A DNA stretch of 64,000 bases from Gammaproteobacteria bacterium. Its GTDB lineage: Bacteria; Pseudomonadota; Gammaproteobacteria; Burkholderiales; Rhodocyclaceae. This document shows, in pieces, positions 29,301 through 37,590 of this stretch. The DNA lies in the NCBI GenBank assembly GCA_018824085.1, contig JAHJHI010000001.1:1-64000 (forward strand). The letters run 5' to 3'. Each line of letters opens with the position of its first letter. The first letter of the stretch is position 1. The notes beneath the pieces were generated by a model. It was not told the origin of the DNA and did not search any database. It saw only the letters and a list, made by a program, of their open reading frames with translations. The translations under genes were made by a program, and so were the position numbers.

Positions 29301-31022
29301 GACATCCGGGAACCACGAAACCTCATTGCGGTTTACTGCAACATCTTCAGCAACCTCGACAGGCGTCAGGGACTCATCGTCAATCTGTACTTTGTCCAGG
29401 TTCAAACTCGCCCAGTTTGCGATTTCCTTATCCGTCTTGGCGATTCGCCCATGCAGCGCATCAATTTGCACGTCGATTTGCTCGATTTCACGACGATAGA
29501 CTGAGCGGTCGATTCGGGTGACCTCCGCAGCAATCTTATTGATGGCGAACTCGAATTGCTTCATGCCCTCAGCTTCACTGGTCAGCAGACTGATAGCTAG
29601 TGGCCGAATGGACTCAGGTAGCTTCTCCTGCAACACAGTGAGTGCCGGGTCCTTCATCGAGGTAACCAGCACTCGCTTTCCCAAAGCAAGGTAGTGGCAG
29701 ATTACGTTCGCGATGGTGTGCGTCTTACCTGTTCCTGGTGGGCCCTGAACTACCACGCCATCATGCGCTTCCAGCATCTGAATAATCTGGACTTGCTCAT
29801 CGTTGTAGGCCATTGGGAAGTACAGTTCCGAAACGTGGCCAGTCCCGGACCCAGTGCCACCACCACTGCCACTAACCACTGATAGCCCACGAAATGGAGG
29901 GAGGGTCACTTCTTCGTTTTCAGACGAAGGCTCCGTTACAAGGGACAAGACGGCGTCTGGCAAGGGGCCAAGGTTTTCAGCGGCAAGCTTGGCCTCAAAA
30001 CGCTCCAAGTCTTGAACCAGCAGGTTGCTAGTCCGCGGACGTGCCAGCAGCACCCAGGTATCCGTGACCACCAGGTTCTCGGTGGACTTGGGAAGACTTC
30101 GGTCGTCAGCGGTAGTTTGAGGTGGCCAGTAGGTTCCGGATGCGTCCAAGAACGTGGCAGCCGACTGCAGAAGCGGCTCAAAGGTGCTTGGCTCAAAGGG
30201 ATTAAGCACACCGCCAGTCGACTCGAAGAACTTCTTGCTTGTCTCGACCAGCTTGGCTACCCCTGGATTATCCATCGACGCATAGATGTCGACCTCTAAT
30301 CGCGGCTCTGAGGAGCGAGGCCGGATTTCCAGCGCCATAGTCGTTTCGTTGAGCGAAATCTCGACGAGCTGAGTTAGCAGTGGATAAGCGAGAGCACCCG
30401 AGGGCAAGGACCAGAGCGCCACACCGACGCCCCAAACCAACTCGAGCTGGGAGTCGACGAGGTTGCCCTGCATTTTCTGGGAGAGCATGAACAGCTCGGA
30501 GTAGAGCGAAATGCTTTTCCGAACCTCCTTTTCGCGCTCGGACCACGGGCGCCATAAAGCCTCAACATAAGACTTGAGCTGCCCCTTGAGCAACTCCCTG
30601 TCCGGGAAGTCTTCCAAGGAAATAACGAGGGACGCTACCTTCTCCTTGGCCACTTCGCCTTCTGCGACAGGCACATCTGGACTAACAACCAACGCCCCGA
30701 TGTCGATGAGGGATTGGCGTACCGCGTGAGTCTTGAGGCTGGGCTCTTTATTCGGTGCCCTAGGAAGGTCAATCCAGAGGTTGAGAAGCTTGCTATCTGG
30801 TACGGGGGGACGAGTCTCGTGCAGCCGGTCCAAGCGAAGCCAAACCTCATCAAACTCCGTTTCCTGGCAATTGAATGACACACTAGGCAAGCCCTTGATA
30901 CGCTCTTCCGTGCGAGTGAAATCCTTGTGCTGCGAGAAATTCTGCAGCGGCGTCTTTTTCAACAGGGCAGTTTGTTTCGCAAACTCGATGAGTGCGGCTA
31001 GGCGTTCGTTTTTAATGTCCAT
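26388..31022 (-). CDS. 1544-aa Upf1-like superfamily I helicase with C-terminal PD-(D/E)XK-like nuclease domain
   Basis: Walker A VVVQGPPGTGKTHTIANV; Walker B CFDLVIIDEASQSDL; motif III IVGDDKQVSP; late motifs GDARTFQGKERDIMFLSM and RFNVAASRARDRMYLV; C-term SYRIDMVVEGDADSRLAIECDGDRYHG...ILERAGWRFWRC. Confidence 0.85.
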   Translation of the reverse strand: MDIKNERLAALIEFAKQTALLKKTPLQNFSQHKDFTRTEERIKGLPSVSFNCQETEFDEVWLRLDRLHETRPPVPDSKLLNLWIDLPRAPNKEPSLKTHAVRQSLIDIGALVVSPDVPVAEGEVAKEKVASLVISLEDFPDRELLKGQLKSYVEALWRPWSEREKEVRKSISLYSELFMLSQKMQGNLVDSQLELVWGVGVALWSLPSGALAYPLLTQLVEISLNETTMALEIRPRSSEPRLEVDIYASMDNPGVAKLVETSKKFFESTGGVLNPFEPSTFEPLLQSAATFLDASGTYWPPQTTADDRSLPKSTENLVVTDTWVLLARPRTSNLLVQDLERFEAKLAAENLGPLPDAVLSLVTEPSSENEEVTLPPFRGLSVVSGSGGGTGSGTGHVSELYFPMAYNDEQVQIIQMLEAHDGVVVQGPPGTGKTHTIANVICHYLALGKRVLVTSMKDPALTVLQEKLPESIRPLAISLLTSEAEGMKQFEFAINKIAAEVTRIDRSVYRREIEQIDVQIDALHGRIAKTDKEIANWASLNLDKVQIDDESLTPVEVAEDVAVNRNEVSWFPDVLTIESSHKPQFGNAEISTLREARLAVGPDLAYLCKRVPQIGDFPETGKLLQVHQDLSRLSELKAQESDGVVPSLVSTTPETVQAAMTATSKVSNLRLLLREIDNAQQAWTAGLQQYLRRSSKNEILDLFLTLKDEILAALDTRKQFLAKPVTLSDGFEANSELVEAVTNLSQGKKPFGLAGMFGKTEQKRVLDAVVVVSAKPESTSEWEHVLQFIKFQQLSKALLVRWNTLADEISLPRFEPKPERLVAAGMAIDLYNKVAASISDELEVVTAVQPLLPTWPKAIQTPYTKELLGEVEGIFQHHLTRHRLAETWVVKESFMKAIFGCEGAITEQLREFLNKRLGSQECTDSDIQAEWSKLMEELRRVHSLAGSLKTISDVTQLIESSGAQKWALKLRTEAHPGAHDALLPDNWREVWRLCRLVSFVDKIDGRHELKRLSKLRMDLEHDLAKLYQDAVNKRTWLKLAENATHDVRAALEAYRSAIKKIGKGTGIRAGRYRQDARFAAERANGAIPCWIMPHYRICESLPASFGCFDLVIIDEASQSDLTALPAILRAKKVLIVGDDKQVSPEGVGLEEEKIRNLMTRFLANQVDIYRPQMTPERSIYDLFKVVFAKSAVMLREHFRCVAPIIEYSKREFYNHELKPLRMPKASERLDPPLVDVYVTDGYRNKDINLPEARFIVDEIRAIVENRAFDGRTIGVVSLLGNEQALKVMQMLNDELGEQVVTQYKITCGDARTFQGKERDIMFLSMVASLGQAHAQTQDMVAQRFNVAASRARDRMYLVRSIQAEELSQADQLRSNLIQHFQAPFFQDEEQLENLRERCESPFEREVFDILVARGYRVIPQVPVGSYRIDMVVEGDADSRLAIECDGDRYHGPDQWDSDMRRQRILERAGWRFWRCFASTFVLHKDDVVRDLVDTLAAHGIQPSSVDAPVTSIHVESRRVVAFPKDDVLQDGPDGPDEIRSEATT

Positions 31023-31034
31023 TAGATAGCTTTC

Positions 31035-31544
31035 TTATTTGGCCATGAGCACGATAATTACCAGCACAACCAGGCCGATGAGAATCCATTTAATGCCGGC
31101 ACTTCCGGACTCAGTCGTAGTTTTGGCCTGGAATATAGTGCGCATCACACCGTATTTGAATTGGGCTTCGTACGCTGTTTTACAGGCAGAGCACGAAAGA
31201 TGCTGCACAACACCTTCAAGAGTAGAGACGAAATTGGGTGTTTTGCAGTTAGCGCAATCAACAACCACACGGTCGGGTGCAACCGGAGGAGTCTGAATTA
31301 CTGGCGCTTCAGGCACACACTCTTTCGGAAGTGACTTAACTGGAGGCGCGGGGGGCAGAACCACTCCTTCAGATAGTCTCCGAACAAGCTCATCAACCTC
31401 AGCCTTCAATGCACGTGCTTTCGGGCGGTCGCGATGCCCTAACTCGTATTGAATAACTTTGAGTGCTTTTAAGTCACTGCGTGCCGTTGAAATCAACTCT
31501 TGAATCTGTTCGATTCCATGCTTAAAATAAGGGCGATAGCGCAT
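31035..31544 (-). CDS. Small zinc-ribbon protein with C-terminal TM helix
   Basis: VVVDCANCKTPNFVSTLEGVVQHLSCSACKTAYEAQ (CxxC...CxxC), C-term KWILIGLVVLVIIVLMAK; 12 nt upstream of the helicase start, same strand. Confidence 0.7.
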   Translation of the reverse strand: MRYRPYFKHGIEQIQELISTARSDLKALKVIQYELGHRDRPKARALKAEVDELVRRLSEGVVLPPAPPVKSLPKECVPEAPVIQTPPVAPDRVVVDCANCKTPNFVSTLEGVVQHLSCSACKTAYEAQFKYGVMRTIFQAKTTTESGSAGIKWILIGLVVLVIIVLMAK

Positions 31545-31639
31545 GTTGTTGCTTTGATTTTAACTAATTAGTAAAACAAGCGGTGTTTCGCATTCTACAA
31601 AAAACACGACTATCAAACATTCCAATCACGTGCAATAGC

Positions 31640-31860
31640 CGAACCGCCCCGAGGCTGGTTGGGGTAAGTCAGGCGGCGACCTCGGACGCCTGGCGGCCGC
31701 AGCCGGTGGAACTGAGCAGGCAATGGTGGTTGAACAAGGACACCCATTCAAGTGTTGCCAGTTCTACCACCGCCTCCGGGGTCTTCCACGGCGCACGGCA
31801 TGAATCATTCGGCTTTGTACAACCCGTTGACGGTCTCGGCCAGAGCGTTGTCACCCCACC
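31640..31860 (-). pseudogene. Degenerate, frameshifted 3' remnant of an IS3-family transposase (OrfB)
   Basis: Minus strand reads DNALAETVNGLYKAE(stop), then in a shifted frame RAPWKTPEAVVELATLEWVSLFNHHCLLSSTGCGRQASEVAA*, matching the canonical DNALAETINGLYKAEVIH..PW...EYATLEWVDWFNNRRLLEPIG.. C-terminus; possible IR CGAACCGCCCCG at 31640-31651. Confidence 0.7.
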
Positions 31861-31881
31861 CTTCTGAATGGAGAGCAGGCG

Positions 31882-32331
31882 ATGCGATTCATCATCACGG
31901 CGCAGTCCGATCCGGCGAACCGGAGCGCCGAGCAGACGGACGAGTTCGATGCCGAACTGTTCAAGGCCTATATGCGCTTCAACGAAGAGATGCACACCGC
32001 CGGGGTGCTGGTGGCGTCCGAAGGTCTGAATCCGGCGGCGCAAGGCGCGCGGATTGCTGTTGCGGACGGGAAACGCTATGTCGTCGATGGTCCGTTCGCA
32101 GAGTCCAAGGAGCTGGTCGGCGGCTTCTACATCATCGAGGTCACGTCTCTCGATGAAGCCATCGGGTGGGCGCTGCGCGCGCCCTGCGGCCTGGGTACGG
32201 ACGACATTCTGGAAGTGCGCCAACTGACCGGTTCGGACGACCTGCCGGCTGATCTTCTTCAGCTCATCGAGGAAGCCGCGCCGACCTGGAGTGCCGATAC
32301 CTGGCAGTCGCGCAGCCGCGAGGCGCGTTGA
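31882..32331 (+). CDS. YciI/DGPF-domain protein
   Basis: MRFIITAQSDPANRS...GKRYVVDGPFAESKELVGGFYIIEVTSLDEAIGWA. Confidence 0.85.
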   Translation: MRFIITAQSDPANRSAEQTDEFDAELFKAYMRFNEEMHTAGVLVASEGLNPAAQGARIAVADGKRYVVDGPFAESKELVGGFYIIEVTSLDEAIGWALRAPCGLGTDDILEVRQLTGSDDLPADLLQLIEEAAPTWSADTWQSRSREAR

Positions 32332-32376
32332 AGCGTTCCGATCCGTCCGGCATCTTCGCCTTCGAGGAGAACCATC

Positions 32377-32862
32377 ATGGTCACACCCGCAAAGAACACC
32401 GTCTGTCTTTGGTTCAACGGCGGTGCAGAGGACGCGGCGCGGTTCTACGCCGCCACCTTTCCCGATTCCTTCGTCGGCAACGTGTATCGCGCGCCGGCTG
32501 ACTATCCATCCGGCAAGGAAGGCGATGTGGTGACGGTGGCGTTCACCGTCATGGGCATCCCCTGCCTCGGGCTGAACGGCGGGCCGGCCTTCCCGCAGAC
32601 CGAGGCATTCTCCTTCCAGGTGGCGACGGCGGATCAGGCGGAAACCGACAGGCTGTGGAACGCCATCGTCAGCAACGGCGGCCAGGAAAGCGCCTGCGGC
32701 TGGTGCCGGGACCGCTGGGGCCTGTCCTGGCAGATCACGCCGGTGGCGCTGATGAACGCCATCGCCCACCCCGACCCGGCGACGGCGAAGCGGGCGTTCG
32801 AGGCGATGATGGGCATGACGAAGATAGACATCGCGGCGATCGAGGCGGCGGTGCGCGGCTGA
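32377..32862 (+). CDS. PhnB/VOC-family protein (3-demethylubiquinone-9 3-methyltransferase-like)
   Basis: NTVCLWFNGGAEDAARFYAATFPDSF...GLNGGPAFPQTEAFSFQV...CGWCRDRWGLSWQITP. Confidence 0.88.
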   Translation: MVTPAKNTVCLWFNGGAEDAARFYAATFPDSFVGNVYRAPADYPSGKEGDVVTVAFTVMGIPCLGLNGGPAFPQTEAFSFQVATADQAETDRLWNAIVSNGGQESACGWCRDRWGLSWQITPVALMNAIAHPDPATAKRAFEAMMGMTKIDIAAIEAAVRG

Positions 32863-33061
32863 ACCGCATCGGTCCGGGCCAGACCACGCTGTGGACCGCC
32901 CGATCGGTGTTGCCCGCCGTTTTCCAGGGCCTTTATGATGCGCACATCGCTTCAGCGGCCGCCGTCCGATACGGGTGCGGCCGTGCTGCGCTTCTGACTG
33001 CACGCCGTCGGCCCGGTCGCACAGACCGGTGCCGCGGTTCGGCTCACCCGGGAGTTCGCGC

Positions 33062-33436
33062 ATGGGCGTTCTTGACGATCACAACCGCCTGCACACTTAT
33101 GGCGACAGCCTCGGCCCGCCGACAACCGTCGTCGGCGTTTCCGCCCGGCAGGCGATCGAGGCGAACAGGCGCCCGCTCGATGCGGGCGCGCAGGGCGCGT
33201 CTTCCGGTCGGACACTTCACGGCAAGGAGCACCTCAAACTGGCCGTGGGCGGATTGATGATTTCGGTGGTCTTCGCGCTGGCTGCCTGGATCGTAGGCGG
33301 CATCGGCGCGGTGGCGCTCGGCTTGCTCGCGGTCATCTCCGGACTGTTCAGCGCCTGCTTTCTGGTCGCTGCGCTGATCAGCGCAGCGAAGGCCACGGCA
33401 TCCCGCGGGCGTGGTGGCTCGTCACCGGGGCCCTGA
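33062..33436 (+). CDS. Small hypothetical membrane protein
   Basis: MGVLDDHNRLHTYGDSL...LAVGGLMISVVFALAAWIVGGIGAVALGLLAVISGLFSACFLVAALISAAK; about two TM segments. Confidence 0.55.
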   Translation: MGVLDDHNRLHTYGDSLGPPTTVVGVSARQAIEANRRPLDAGAQGASSGRTLHGKEHLKLAVGGLMISVVFALAAWIVGGIGAVALGLLAVISGLFSACFLVAALISAAKATASRGRGGSSPGP

Positions 33437-33439
33437 GGC

Positions 33440-33844
33440 GTGACGCGACCTCCCCCTGCTTCGGTATCCGGCACCCGGGTGCGCCCGGCCTTCACCGAAC
33501 ACCTGAACGAGGTGTTCAGGGCGTTCGGCGCCATCGACGCACGACGCATGTTTGGCGGCTACGGCATCTACCATGAAGGCGTCATGATCGGCCTGGTCAT
33601 CGACGAAACGCTCTATCTGAAAACCGACGCCGGCACGCATGAGCGCTTCCAGGATGCCGGTGCCGAACCCTTCCGGTACGAAAAGCGTGGCGAGACGGTC
33701 GTTACGTCCTACTACTCGATGCCGGTCGATGCGTTTGACGATCCGGATCTGGCCCGGAGCTGGGCGAGTGTTGCGTATGAAGCGGCGCTGAGAACCAGGC
33801 AGCGTGCACCGAAGCGCAAACGGAAGTCCGCAAAGGCAGACTAG
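33440..33844 (+). CDS. TfoX/Sxy N-terminal domain protein
   Basis: FRAFGAIDARRMFGGYGIYHEGVMIGLVIDETLYLKTD. Confidence 0.88.
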   Translation: MTRPPPASVSGTRVRPAFTEHLNEVFRAFGAIDARRMFGGYGIYHEGVMIGLVIDETLYLKTDAGTHERFQDAGAEPFRYEKRGETVVTSYYSMPVDAFDDPDLARSWASVAYEAALRTRQRAPKRKRKSAKAD

Positions 33845-34521
33845 GCACGCTGCGGTACGCGGAGCGACGGGTACCGATTACCCTCCCCTTTCAAGCGTGT
33901 GCGACGGCACGCAGGTTTCGCCCTCGCCGCATACCTGTGCCGCGCCGGCGATGAGTCAGGCCAGCATCGGCCGCTTCGAGCAGTAGCCGGCCTCAAGTCC
34001 GCGAGCCCAGGCCCCGTACTGCGCCTCGTCGACGAACAGGTCGTGGCCGTTCGTTGCCAGCGCGATTACGCAACTGAAGGGGCATGCACCCCGCATCGCG
34101 TTCGCCCGCCCGCCTGTGATCGCTTCCGCTCAGCCCGCACCCCGGCGGGGTTCGCAAGCCCCGAAACTACAGAGAGGTCGGCCGTGAAGTCGCTGCAGGT
34201 TGTCATCGTGATGAATGCGCCTGTCAAGACCGACCCGACATTCGGAAGCCTGCATCCCGTTGAAGCAGTACCCGGCACGAAGGCATGTTTCTCTGCTCAT
34301 TGCGGCTGCCCCGCGGTGTGTGATCCGCTCGAATCCGGTCACGTACCGGGCTTCGGGAATCGGCAGCCGTCGACCGCGCAGACTACGGGTACCAAGCAAG
34401 GCTGGACGTGGCGCGGGGGCTCGCCCGGCATGCTGCTCCAGTCACACATTGCATTCGCGCGGAGTCCAAACATTCCAGAGCGCACGATTCCGCCGCTCGA
34501 TCTTGAGAAAGGACTTTCACG

Positions 34522-34929
34522 ATGAAAACGTACGATGTTCAATCCGTTTCCCTGCACGTATCCCGGGAACAGGCTTTTGCCTTCATTTCGGACGCGCGGT
34601 GCCTGCCCCGCTGGACCAGCGCCTTTGCAGCCGTGGACGGAAAACGGGCATTGATGAGGACCCCGGCAGGCGAAGTGCTCGTCGATCTTGAAGTACACGC
34701 GTCCTCTGATACGGGTTCGATAGACTGGGCCATGACCTTTCCCGACGGAACGTGTGCCGGTGCGTACTCGCGCGTTGTCGAGCTTGGCCCCGATCATTGC
34801 GTCTACACGTTCGTCCTCACGCCACCGCCCGTCGCTCTGGAACAGCTCGAAGGAACGCTCGAAGTGCAGTCCGGGATTCTCGCGGGGGAACTGCGTACGC
34901 TGAAGGACGTGCTCGAACATGCCCGATGA
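34522..34929 (+). CDS. SRPBCC-like hypothetical protein
   Basis: MKTYDVQSVSLHVSREQAFAFISDARCLPRWTSAFAAVDG...; polyketide cyclase-like fold inferred. Confidence 0.6.
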   Translation: MKTYDVQSVSLHVSREQAFAFISDARCLPRWTSAFAAVDGKRALMRTPAGEVLVDLEVHASSDTGSIDWAMTFPDGTCAGAYSRVVELGPDHCVYTFVLTPPPVALEQLEGTLEVQSGILAGELRTLKDVLEHAR

Positions 34930-35773
34930 CCAGCAGACGGATCTGAACGCACTGGCTGCGCTCGCGCGGAAAGGCGATCGCGACGCACTGGAAGTGCTCG
35001 TGCGCGCCATTCAGAAGGACGTGTACAACCTCGCAGTGCGCTTTCTCTGGCATCCGCAGGATGCGGAGGACGCCACGCAGGAAATACTGATCCGCATCAT
35101 TACGGGCCTGGCCACCTTCGAAGGACGAAGCCGGTTCCGCACATGGGTCTACCGCGTGGCCAGCAACGCCTTGCTGACGCAAGGCAGGAAACGGATGGAG
35201 CAGGCGGCGCTGTCCTTCGACGCATTCGCCGAAGCGCTGGCCGACGGCCTGGCCCCTGGCACACCCGAACCGAGCTCGAGCGCCTCTGATGATCCCGCTG
35301 AAGCCCTCATGCTCGAAGAGGTCAAGGTCGGCTGCACCCATGCGATGCTGCTCTGCCTGGACCGCGACCACAGACTTGCCTACATACTCGGCGAAGTGCT
35401 CGATCTCGACCATGGCGAAGGCGCGGACATTCTCGTCATTACGCGCGCAGCGTTCCGCAAGCGGCTGTCACGTGCCACTCAGCGCATCACTTCTTTCATG
35501 ACCGGGCATTGCGGCCTCATTGATTCCGGCAATCAATGCCGGTGCAGGCTCAAGATCGGATGCGCCATCAAACGGGGACACGTTCGCCCGGAAGCCCCCC
35601 TGTTCGCACAGTCCCTGACGCATGCACAGCGTTTTCCGGAGGTGCTCAGAACCATCCGCCAGCTCGAACAGGGGCGCCGGGCTGCGGCGCTGTACCGGTC
35701 TCATCCCGATCTGGCGCCTTCGACGCCGTTCAACACCTGGCTGAAGCAGCTCCTGACGTTCGAATCCGGTTGA
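34919..35773 (+). CDS. ECF-type sigma-70 factor with Cys-containing C-terminal extension
   Basis: VRFLWHPQDAEDATQEILIRIITGLATFEGRSRFRTWVYRVASNALL; C-term GHCGLIDSGNQCRCRLKIGCA; 11-nt overlap with upstream gene. Confidence 0.8.
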   Translation: MPDDQQTDLNALAALARKGDRDALEVLVRAIQKDVYNLAVRFLWHPQDAEDATQEILIRIITGLATFEGRSRFRTWVYRVASNALLTQGRKRMEQAALSFDAFAEALADGLAPGTPEPSSSASDDPAEALMLEEVKVGCTHAMLLCLDRDHRLAYILGEVLDLDHGEGADILVITRAAFRKRLSRATQRITSFMTGHCGLIDSGNQCRCRLKIGCAIKRGHVRPEAPLFAQSLTHAQRFPEVLRTIRQLEQGRRAAALYRSHPDLAPSTPFNTWLKQLLTFESG

Positions 35774-35943
35774 GGTCCGACACCTTCCTCAGGCGTCTGC
35801 CCTGCCAAAAGCACCGGACAGACGCCCGGAATCCGTTGCGGATGGCTGACCTATGCAATGGTCTCCAGGGCAGGCCGCGTGTCCAATTTCGTCCTCGTGC
35901 GGATGATTCCCGTACCCGCCGGACGGCAGGCGTCAGGCGTGCG

Positions 35944-37590
35944 TCACATGCCGTTGTAGATCGGCCCCTCACCGCCTTGCGGCACCGTCCAGTCGATGTT
36001 CTGCGTCGGGTCCTTGATGTCGCAGGTCTTGCAGTGCACGCAGTTCTGCGCGTTGATCTGCAGACGCGGGCCGTCCGGTTCCCGCACGATTTCATAGACG
36101 CCCGCCGGGCAGTAGCGCTGCTCCGGCGCATCGTAGGCCGCAAGGTTCACGCTGATCGCGACCTGTTCATCCCCGAGCTTCAGATGACAGGGCTGGTCTT
36201 CCTCGTGGTTCGTGTTCGACAGGAACACCGACGACAGGCGGTCGAACGTGAGCACGCCGTCCGGCCTGGGGTAGTCGATCGGCGTACAGGCGGCGGCCGG
36301 CTGCAGCGCCGTGTGGTCGGCGTCGTTGCGCAGCGTCCACGGCACGTTGCCCTTGAACAGCAGTTGCTCCGCACCATAGAGCAGGGAGCCGAGCCACAGC
36401 CCGCGCTTCATGTACGGTTTGAAGTTGCGCGTGCGGTACAGCTCCTCGCGCAGCCAGCTTGCGCGGAACGCCGTGGGGTAGTCGGCGAGCGCGTCACCGG
36501 CGCGCCCGGCGACGATGGCGTCGACGGCCGCGTCGGCGGCCAGCATGCCGCTCTTGATCGCCGCGTGGCTGCCCTTGATGCGCGCCGCGTTCAGGAAGCC
36601 GGCGTCGTCGCCGATCAGCGCGCCGCCCGGGAACACGAGCTTCGGCAGGCTTTGCAGGCCGCCGGCCGCAATCGCCCGCGCGCCGTAGGACACGCGCGTG
36701 CCGCCTTCGATGTGTGCGCGGATGGACGGATGCGTCTTGTAGCGCTGGAACTCGTCGAACGGCGACAGGTGCGGATTGCTGTAATTGAGTCCGACGACGT
36801 AGCCGATGGCCACCAGATTGCCGTCGAGGTGATAGATGAAGCCGCCGCCATAGGTTGCGTTGTCCATCGGCCAGCCGGCCGTGTGCACGACGAGACCGGG
36901 CCGGCTTTGCGCGGCCGGCACTTCCCACAACTCCTTGATGCCCAGGCCGTAGCTCTGCGGATCGACGCCGTCACGCAGGTCAAAGCGCTGTTCCAGCGCC
37001 TTGCCCAGATGCCCTCGACAGCCTTCGCCGAACAGCGTGTATTTCGCGCGCAGCACCATGCCGGGCTGGAAGGCGGGGCCGGGCGTGCCGTCGCGCGCAA
37101 CGCCCATGTCGCCGGTGATCACGCCGGCCACGGCGCCGTCGTCGTCGAACAGCACGCTGGCGCCCGCGAATCCGGCATAGACCTCGACGCCCAGCGCTTC
37201 CGCCTGTTCGCCCAGCCACTTCACGACATGGCCGAGGCGAACGATGTAGTTGCCGTCATTGCGGAAGCTGTCCGGCAACAGGGCGTGCGGCACTTCCCGC
37301 GCGCCGGTCGCGGACAGGAAGAGCACGCTGTCCCGCGTGACCGCCGTGTGCAGCGGCGCACCGGTGCTCGCCCACTCGGGCAGCAGCTCGGTCAGCGCGC
37401 GCGGGTCCATGACGGCGCCGGACAGGATGTGCGCCCCGACTTCGGACGCTTTCTCGATGACGCATACCGACAGTTCGATGCCGGCTTTGAGCGCCTGTTG
37501 CCGTGCCCGGATCGCTGCCGCGAGCCCGGCCGGCCCGGCGCCGACCACCAGCAGGTCAAACTCCATGGAGTCGCGTTCGATTTCACTCAT
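35944..37590 (-). CDS. Electron transfer flavoprotein-ubiquinone oxidoreductase
   Basis: FDLLVVGAGPAGLAAAIRARQQ...; C-terminal 4Fe-4S region INAQNCVHCKTCDIKDPTQNIDWTVPQGGEGPIYNGM. Confidence 0.93.
   Translation of the reverse strand: MSEIERDSMEFDLLVVGAGPAGLAAAIRARQQALKAGIELSVCVIEKASEVGAHILSGAVMDPRALTELLPEWASTGAPLHTAVTRDSVLFLSATGAREVPHALLPDSFRNDGNYIVRLGHVVKWLGEQAEALGVEVYAGFAGASVLFDDDGAVAGVITGDMGVARDGTPGPAFQPGMVLRAKYTLFGEGCRGHLGKALEQRFDLRDGVDPQSYGLGIKELWEVPAAQSRPGLVVHTAGWPMDNATYGGGFIYHLDGNLVAIGYVVGLNYSNPHLSPFDEFQRYKTHPSIRAHIEGGTRVSYGARAIAAGGLQSLPKLVFPGGALIGDDAGFLNAARIKGSHAAIKSGMLAADAAVDAIVAGRAGDALADYPTAFRASWLREELYRTRNFKPYMKRGLWLGSLLYGAEQLLFKGNVPWTLRNDADHTALQPAAACTPIDYPRPDGVLTFDRLSSVFLSNTNHEEDQPCHLKLGDEQVAISVNLAAYDAPEQRYCPAGVYEIVREPDGPRLQINAQNCVHCKTCDIKDPTQNIDWTVPQGGEGPIYNGM

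Noticed and set aside
31669-33063. 464-aa minus-strand ORF as a complete gene
   Set aside because: Only its last ~45 residues resemble anything (the IS3 transposase tail); the remainder is antisense to the YciI and PhnB genes.
33899-34525. 208-aa plus-strand ORF upstream of the SRPBCC gene
   Set aside because: No recognisable motif, mixed composition, and it ends inside the start of the next gene; treated as noncoding.
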